Origin: Spirochaetia bacterium
GTDB taxonomy: Bacteria; Spirochaetota; Spirochaetia; Treponematales; Breznakiellaceae
Reading direction: 5' to 3'
Assembly: GCA_025997715.1 (NCBI GenBank)
Contig: BNUY01000066.1
Coordinates: 1-15,986, forward strand
DNA: 15,986 nt
In this document: positions 13,409 through 15,986 of the stretch, one piece after another
Position numbering within the stretch: position 1 is the first letter of the stretch
Layout: each line of letters begins with the position of its first letter
Translations under genes and position numbers: made by a program
Notes under the pieces: model-generated
What the model was told of the DNA's origin: nothing
Databases searched by the model: none
Seen by the model: the letters and a program-made list of their open reading frames with translations, nothing else

Positions 13409-14570
13409 CGTTGACGGCCCGATGAACAGCTTGCTGTAAAACGACCGGATTGTACAGTTCCTTAAAAGCGATCAGCCGGGCCCTCTCCTTATCGGCGAGA
13501 TGAGTGGATTCCAAGAGGCGTTGATACGGGGTTTTAGGGCGGTCATAGTTCTTGACCGTTTTTGATCCGACGGTAGTTTTGCTGATGAGTTTTTTGTTCG
13601 GGATAAAGCAGTTGAGCAGCGGGCAGAGTGCCGCATAAACCCGCCCCAGAGCGGCAAGTTCCTTCTCCGTATCGAGCCGGTAATAGCCGATATAATTTCT
13701 GACAAAGGCGTTATTTTTCTGTTCGGCATAGCAATTATCATTTTTATGACGGGAACGGCTGCGGGACAAATCGAGGGTTTTGACGATTTTCCACCAGTTC
13801 AAAGTGTCATAATTTATGAACTCACTGCCATTATCACTATGAAGCTCAATCATAGCGAAAGGGAGGGTGAAATGGACGTTTTGGAGGCTTTCCAGGGTCC
13901 ATTTATGGGCTTTGTTGCGTAAAGCGCGAAATTCGGACCACCCGAAAGCAACATCGGTAACGGTGAGGGTCAGATTGAACTCGCCTGAGTCATTATCACC
14001 GCAATGATGAACCGTATCGGTTTGGAAATAACCCGGTGTAGTGCTCTCAGCGGGGCTGTAGTGCGTCCGAATAGGTATCTGCTTAATGAGGGCTGCCTCG
14101 CCGCACCGGGTGCCGCTGATGCCCCGTATCTGCAATTTAGCCCGCTCGCTCTTAAGTTTCCGGTCGATAGTCGCGGGGCTGATTTTGAGCAGTTTTTGCT
14201 TGATTTCAGGCGTGAGGTGAAAGTCCGGTTCTCTGCTTGCCTCAAGATACGGCATAGTTTCTTGCATAAACGGGGCAAGATATTTTCCGCATTTATACCA
14301 GAAAAATTGCCAGATATCCCGTAAGACTTTTACGAAATCCGGGCCGTAGACCAGCTTTCCCTGGTGGTTGCTTGGCCGTTTCTTTTTGGTTGCTTTTCCC
14401 CTTTTTTTCAGTCCCTGTAGCTTCAACATCCGGGAGGCGTATTGGCGGTTGTAGCCAGATGTTTTGATGAATTCGTCAAGAATAGCGGTCTTTTCTTTCC
14501 GCTCCGCTTGACGATACCGTGCGCTGATTTCTTTGGTCAGTGCCTTCTTCTCGCTCATTTTTAACCCCAT
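13365..14570 (-). CDS. Transposase with rve-type DDE integrase core
   Basis: 401 residues. The N-terminal ~60 residues form a helix-turn-helix-like region (EKTAILDEFIKTSGYNRQYA). The catalytic core shows D in GYFQTDTVHHCG (~190), D in IELHSDNGSEF (~245) and E in CYAEQKNNAFVRNYIGYYRL (~285), the order and spacing of the rve/IS3/IS481-like DDE fold. ATG 14570 has GGAGG 5 bases upstream. It appears full length and intact, so the element may still be mobile. Codon use and base content are close to the neighbours. I could not assign an ISfinder family by eye; an unclassified (ISNCY) or IS481-related group is possible. Confidence 0.92.
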   Translation of the reverse strand: MGLKMSEKKALTKEISARYRQAERKEKTAILDEFIKTSGYNRQYASRMLKLQGLKKRGKATKKKRPSNHQGKLVYGPDFVKVLRDIWQFFWYKCGKYLAPFMQETMPYLEASREPDFHLTPEIKQKLLKISPATIDRKLKSERAKLQIRGISGTRCGEAALIKQIPIRTHYSPAESTTPGYFQTDTVHHCGDNDSGEFNLTLTVTDVAFGWSEFRALRNKAHKWTLESLQNVHFTLPFAMIELHSDNGSEFINYDTLNWWKIVKTLDLSRSRSRHKNDNCYAEQKNNAFVRNYIGYYRLDTEKELAALGRVYAALCPLLNCFIPNKKLISKTTVGSKTVKNYDRPKTPYQRLLESTHLADKERARLIAFKELYNPVVLQQAVHRAVNAMLAAHQAKLRTKA

Positions 14571-14615
14571 TTTGGCCTCCGTAAGATCGCACCTTACAGA
14601 ATAGCCCGTTTATTT

Positions 14616-14673
14616 GGGATACATTTTCTAAATGAGGCAAACCTTTGTTTGGGGTACATTTTTCATGAGGCAC
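14616..14673. repeat. Right end of the insertion sequence, two motif copies
   Basis: The outer copy is 14653-14673 and a diverged inner copy is 14616-14640, in reverse orientation to the left-end motifs. Their outer edges are 33 bases apart, close to the 34 of the left end. The inner copy has TTTGCC instead of GTGCC and an extra A in the GGGATACA part. Confidence 0.75.
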
Positions 14674-14682
14674 TGCATCCTC

Positions 14683-14711
14683 TTGCCGGATCGCCGGGTT
14701 TGCGGTATAGT
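14683..14711 (+). promoter_or_regulatory. Predicted promoter of the aspartic protease gene
   Basis: TTGCCG (14683-14688) and TATAGT (14706-14711) are 17 bases apart, just 10 bases outside the insertion sequence. The predicted transcript start is near 14718, before GAGG and the ATG at 14730. Confidence 0.6.
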
Positions 14712-14729
14712 AAGGTACGAGGACAAACG

Positions 14730-15143
14730 ATGTACGATGTTCATACAGAAATAACACTGAAAAATGGGTGGGATGTGAAAATGGCCGCCGAAGGGCTTAT
14801 CAAAGAATCGGAAGTGCGGCAGGAAACCGTTCAGGCGGTGGTGGACACCGGGGCGTGGAACATCGTTATCAACGAGGAGATTCGGCGCAAATTGGGGCTG
14901 GAAATAAAGGGAGCCGAAACGGTTACGCTGGCAGATGGCGGTCTATGCGATTGTTCCATCGTGGGGCCGCTGGAAATCTGGTGGAAAGATCGCTGGTTTT
15001 TGCAAGATGCCCTGATGCTTCTCAACGCCGGTGAGATGTTGCTTGGCGCGATACCGCTTGAGGCCCTTGACCTTACCGTAAACCCCAGGCTTGGCGAGGT
15101 GGTAGGCGCCCACGGTGACCAGCCGCTACACCGGCTCTATTAA
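14730..15143 (+). CDS. Retropepsin-like (clan AA) aspartic protease
   Basis: 137 residues from ATG 14730, with GAGG 7 bases upstream; the frame extends back to 14649 but that part lies in the insertion sequence end. The active-site triad D39-T40-G41 is in QAVVDTGAWNIVI, followed by the hydrophobic strand usual in retropepsins. The C-terminal part MLLGAIPLEALDLTVNPRLG is a hallmark of a group of small stand-alone bacterial proteins of clan AA, which would act as homodimers with one Asp each. No signal peptide is present. Substrate and biological role are not known; similar genes often sit in accessory DNA. It carries its own promoter and is followed by a strong hairpin. Confidence 0.85.
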   Translation: MYDVHTEITLKNGWDVKMAAEGLIKESEVRQETVQAVVDTGAWNIVINEEIRRKLGLEIKGAETVTLADGGLCDCSIVGPLEIWWKDRWFLQDALMLLNAGEMLLGAIPLEALDLTVNPRLGEVVGAHGDQPLHRLY

Positions 15144-15160
15144 TATTTTCTCCCCCGCAG

Positions 15161-15213
15161 AAAAAAGCTGGAACGGGCTCTGTTCCCGCTCCGGCTCTGG
15201 TATCACCTTTTTT
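15161..15213. terminator. Hairpin terminator, probably bidirectional
   Basis: 15166-15177 pairs with 15185-15196 over 12 positions (one wobble, one mismatch) with a 7-base loop CTCTGTT. Six As come right before it (15161-15166), giving an ideal U-run for minus-strand transcripts; on the plus strand a T6 run lies 11 bases after the stem (15208-15213). It follows the protease stop by about 20 bases. Confidence 0.7.
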
Positions 15214-15214
15214 C

Positions 15215-15455
15215 GGCTGCGCTTACCCGTAATTTCAAACGGGGCCAGGTGCCATAGGCGTTAACCCCACGGATGTATGATAAATCATACACTTGTTTAA
15301 TCGAAACCTTTATATCTCTCCTCAAAATCAGGGGATGTAATGGGAGATTGTCTCCCAATAAAGTCTATGCAAAATCTGTAGGGGGCTTGACTTCATTATT
15401 ATTAAAGCTTAATCTAAAAACCTCAGGATTGATTGTTTTAAGAGAGGTAACAATT
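15215..15455. other. Gene-poor AT-rich spacer with a palindrome and small hairpin
   Basis: Between the terminator and the last plus-strand gene there is no gene I can support, though the frame of that gene stays open back to an ATG at 15273. It holds an 18-bp palindrome, TGTATGAT-AA-ATCATACA (15274-15291), a 7-bp hairpin, TGGGAGA-TTG-TCTCCCA (15341-15357), and a weak promoter (TTGACT at 15387-15392, TAATCT at 15410-15415, spacing 17). The palindrome could be an operator. The shift to AT-rich sequence suggests acquired DNA. Confidence 0.5.
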
Positions 15456-15743
15456 ATGAAAAATTTTGAGGAAAAAGTAGAAGAACTTCGTGAGGAACTC
15501 CTACAGGCTCAGTCTGCCGCCAAGCAGATATTGTCCGTATTAGAGGAAGAGAGGGTTCCTTCCTCCGAGCAATGCGAAGCATTGTCTGTCTCACTAAATA
15601 ACGCATTGCAGATAGAAAGTATAATAGCTGATTATTTGCCAAAATTACCGGAATCAGAAACGCCAATAGAGAAGTATTCGGTGAAGGAATACATTGAACT
15701 ATACAACAAAATAAAAAACGAGTCCTTCAAAAACCTTTCTTGA
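15456..15743 (+). CDS. Hypothetical small helical protein
   Basis: 95 residues from ATG 15456, chosen because GAGAGG lies 8 bases upstream; the longer frame from 15273 has no ribosome site and would run through the promoter and hairpin. The protein is acidic and almost wholly helical: a coiled-coil-like N-terminus (FEEKVEELREELLQAQSAAK) and a C-terminal YSVKEYIELYNKIKNE. No family is recognised. The sequence is AT-rich compared with the genes to the left. It converges on and overlaps the minus-strand gene at the edge by 45 bases. Confidence 0.65.
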   Translation: MKNFEEKVEELREELLQAQSAAKQILSVLEEERVPSSEQCEALSVSLNNALQIESIIADYLPKLPESETPIEKYSVKEYIELYNKIKNESFKNLS

Positions 15744-15986
15744 AAAATTTGTATAAATAATATCAAACATGGGATCGTCTGAAGATATTTTCTTTAATAG
15801 AATAGTGATAAATGCATGAAATCCCTTAATCTGATCTTTTAACTGATCAAGCTGACTTTCATCGGTTGCCGATTGTATTTCTTTAATTTTTTGGAGAGCG
15901 TCAACACGATATCCTTCCAGGCTTTCATGAAATACTGCATCTTCAGATATGACTTTAGTAAATAACTCAAGCTGTTCAACAAGTGT
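15699..15986 (-). CDS. Hypothetical helical protein, 5' end outside window
   Basis: A minus-strand frame is open from the window edge to a TAG at 15699-15701 (95 visible codons, no start seen). The product reads TLVEQLELFTKVISEDAVFH at the edge and later FHAFITILLKKISSDDPMF, ending VFYFVV. It is acidic, helical and uses ordinary codons, which supports real coding. No family is recognised. It overlaps the last 45 bases of the plus-strand gene tail to tail. Its AT-rich base content matches that gene, so both may come from the same acquired segment. Confidence 0.5.
   Translation of the reverse strand, partial: TLVEQLELFTKVISEDAVFHESLEGYRVDALQKIKEIQSATDESQLDQLKDQIKGFHAFITILLKKISSDDPMFDIIYTNFSRKVFEGLVFYFVV

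Larger units (their letters stand above)
13307..14673. mobile_element. Insertion sequence with DDE transposase, about 1367 bp
   Basis: It is bounded by inverted ends: GTGCCTCAT-x5-AATGTACC at 13307-13328, and its complement form at 14653-14673. It holds one minus-strand transposase gene filling almost all of it. It interrupts a PIN toxin gene on the left. No convincing target duplication is visible; at most TG flanks both sides. Family not identified with certainty. Confidence 0.85.

Noticed and set aside
14581..14597. GTAAG/CTTAC hairpin upstream of the transposase as an attenuator
   Set aside because: The stem is only about five bases and the loop seven; too weak to claim.
13305..14675. 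TG as a 2-bp target duplication of the insertion sequence
   Set aside because: A two-base match is easily chance, and the left-side gene does not resume on the right, so flanks may have been rearranged.
15273..15455. Upstream extension of the 95-codon gene to ATG 15273
   Set aside because: There is no ribosome site at 15273, the extension crosses a palindrome, a hairpin and a candidate promoter, and a good GAGAGG site fits ATG 15456.

Overview
The window looks like chromosomal DNA from a GC-rich spirochaete, most likely a treponeme of the insect-gut or free-living type. This is inferred from the gene set (a periplasmic OmpA-like lipid-poor envelope protein, a SPOR protein, mostly hypothetical lineage-type proteins, several PIN toxins) and from the mixture of GC-rich core genes with AT-richer tail DNA. 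No rRNA, tRNA or CRISPR array was found. The genus is a guess from style, not a proof.

Region 1 (1-7743) is dense core-like DNA. It holds the 3' part of a TPR/SPOR envelope protein, and facing it a two-step minus-strand run: a coiled-coil protein, a glycerophosphodiester phosphodiesterase and a COG1373/DUF4143-type ATPase, the last with its own promoter inside 23-bp direct repeats. Then come an exported OmpA-domain protein, a complete type II toxin-antitoxin pair (AF2212-like antitoxin plus VapC PIN toxin, ATGA overlap), a flavodoxin, and a half-size ABC exporter.

Region 2 (7718-8120) is a 380-base structured spacer. The last 26 bases of the ABC reading frame are part of a threefold 85/86-bp tandem repeat. 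The last copy runs into a 128-bp nested palindrome with perfect 15-bp inverted ends and a strong inner hairpin.

Region 3 (8121-13037) has two operons and a single gene. A 664-residue protein with a C-terminal pRiA4b-ORF3-like domain is translationally coupled to a PtsN-like PTS IIA protein. Convergent to it is a three-gene chain: small membrane protein, ECF sigma factor, ZAS-type anti-sigma factor. This chain has a near-consensus promoter and a palindrome at the expected transcript start. Back to back with that promoter is a PflX-like radical SAM protein.

Region 4 (13038-15986) is accessory. A 41-codon putative antitoxin is followed by a PIN toxin gene cut after 36 codons by an insertion sequence of about 1367 bp (13307-14673). 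Each end of the element carries two copies of a 22-25-bp terminal motif. Past it lie a retropepsin-like aspartic protease with its own promoter, a strong hairpin terminator, a palindrome, and two AT-rich helical genes that overlap tail to tail at the right edge.

Points most worth a second look: the gene-end/palindrome tandem repeat; the doubled insertion-sequence ends and the orphaned antitoxin; the repeat-covered promoter of the ATPase; the 664-residue protein coupled to PtsN; and a recurring pattern of genes with no Shine-Dalgarno sequence and a -10 box right before the start codon.
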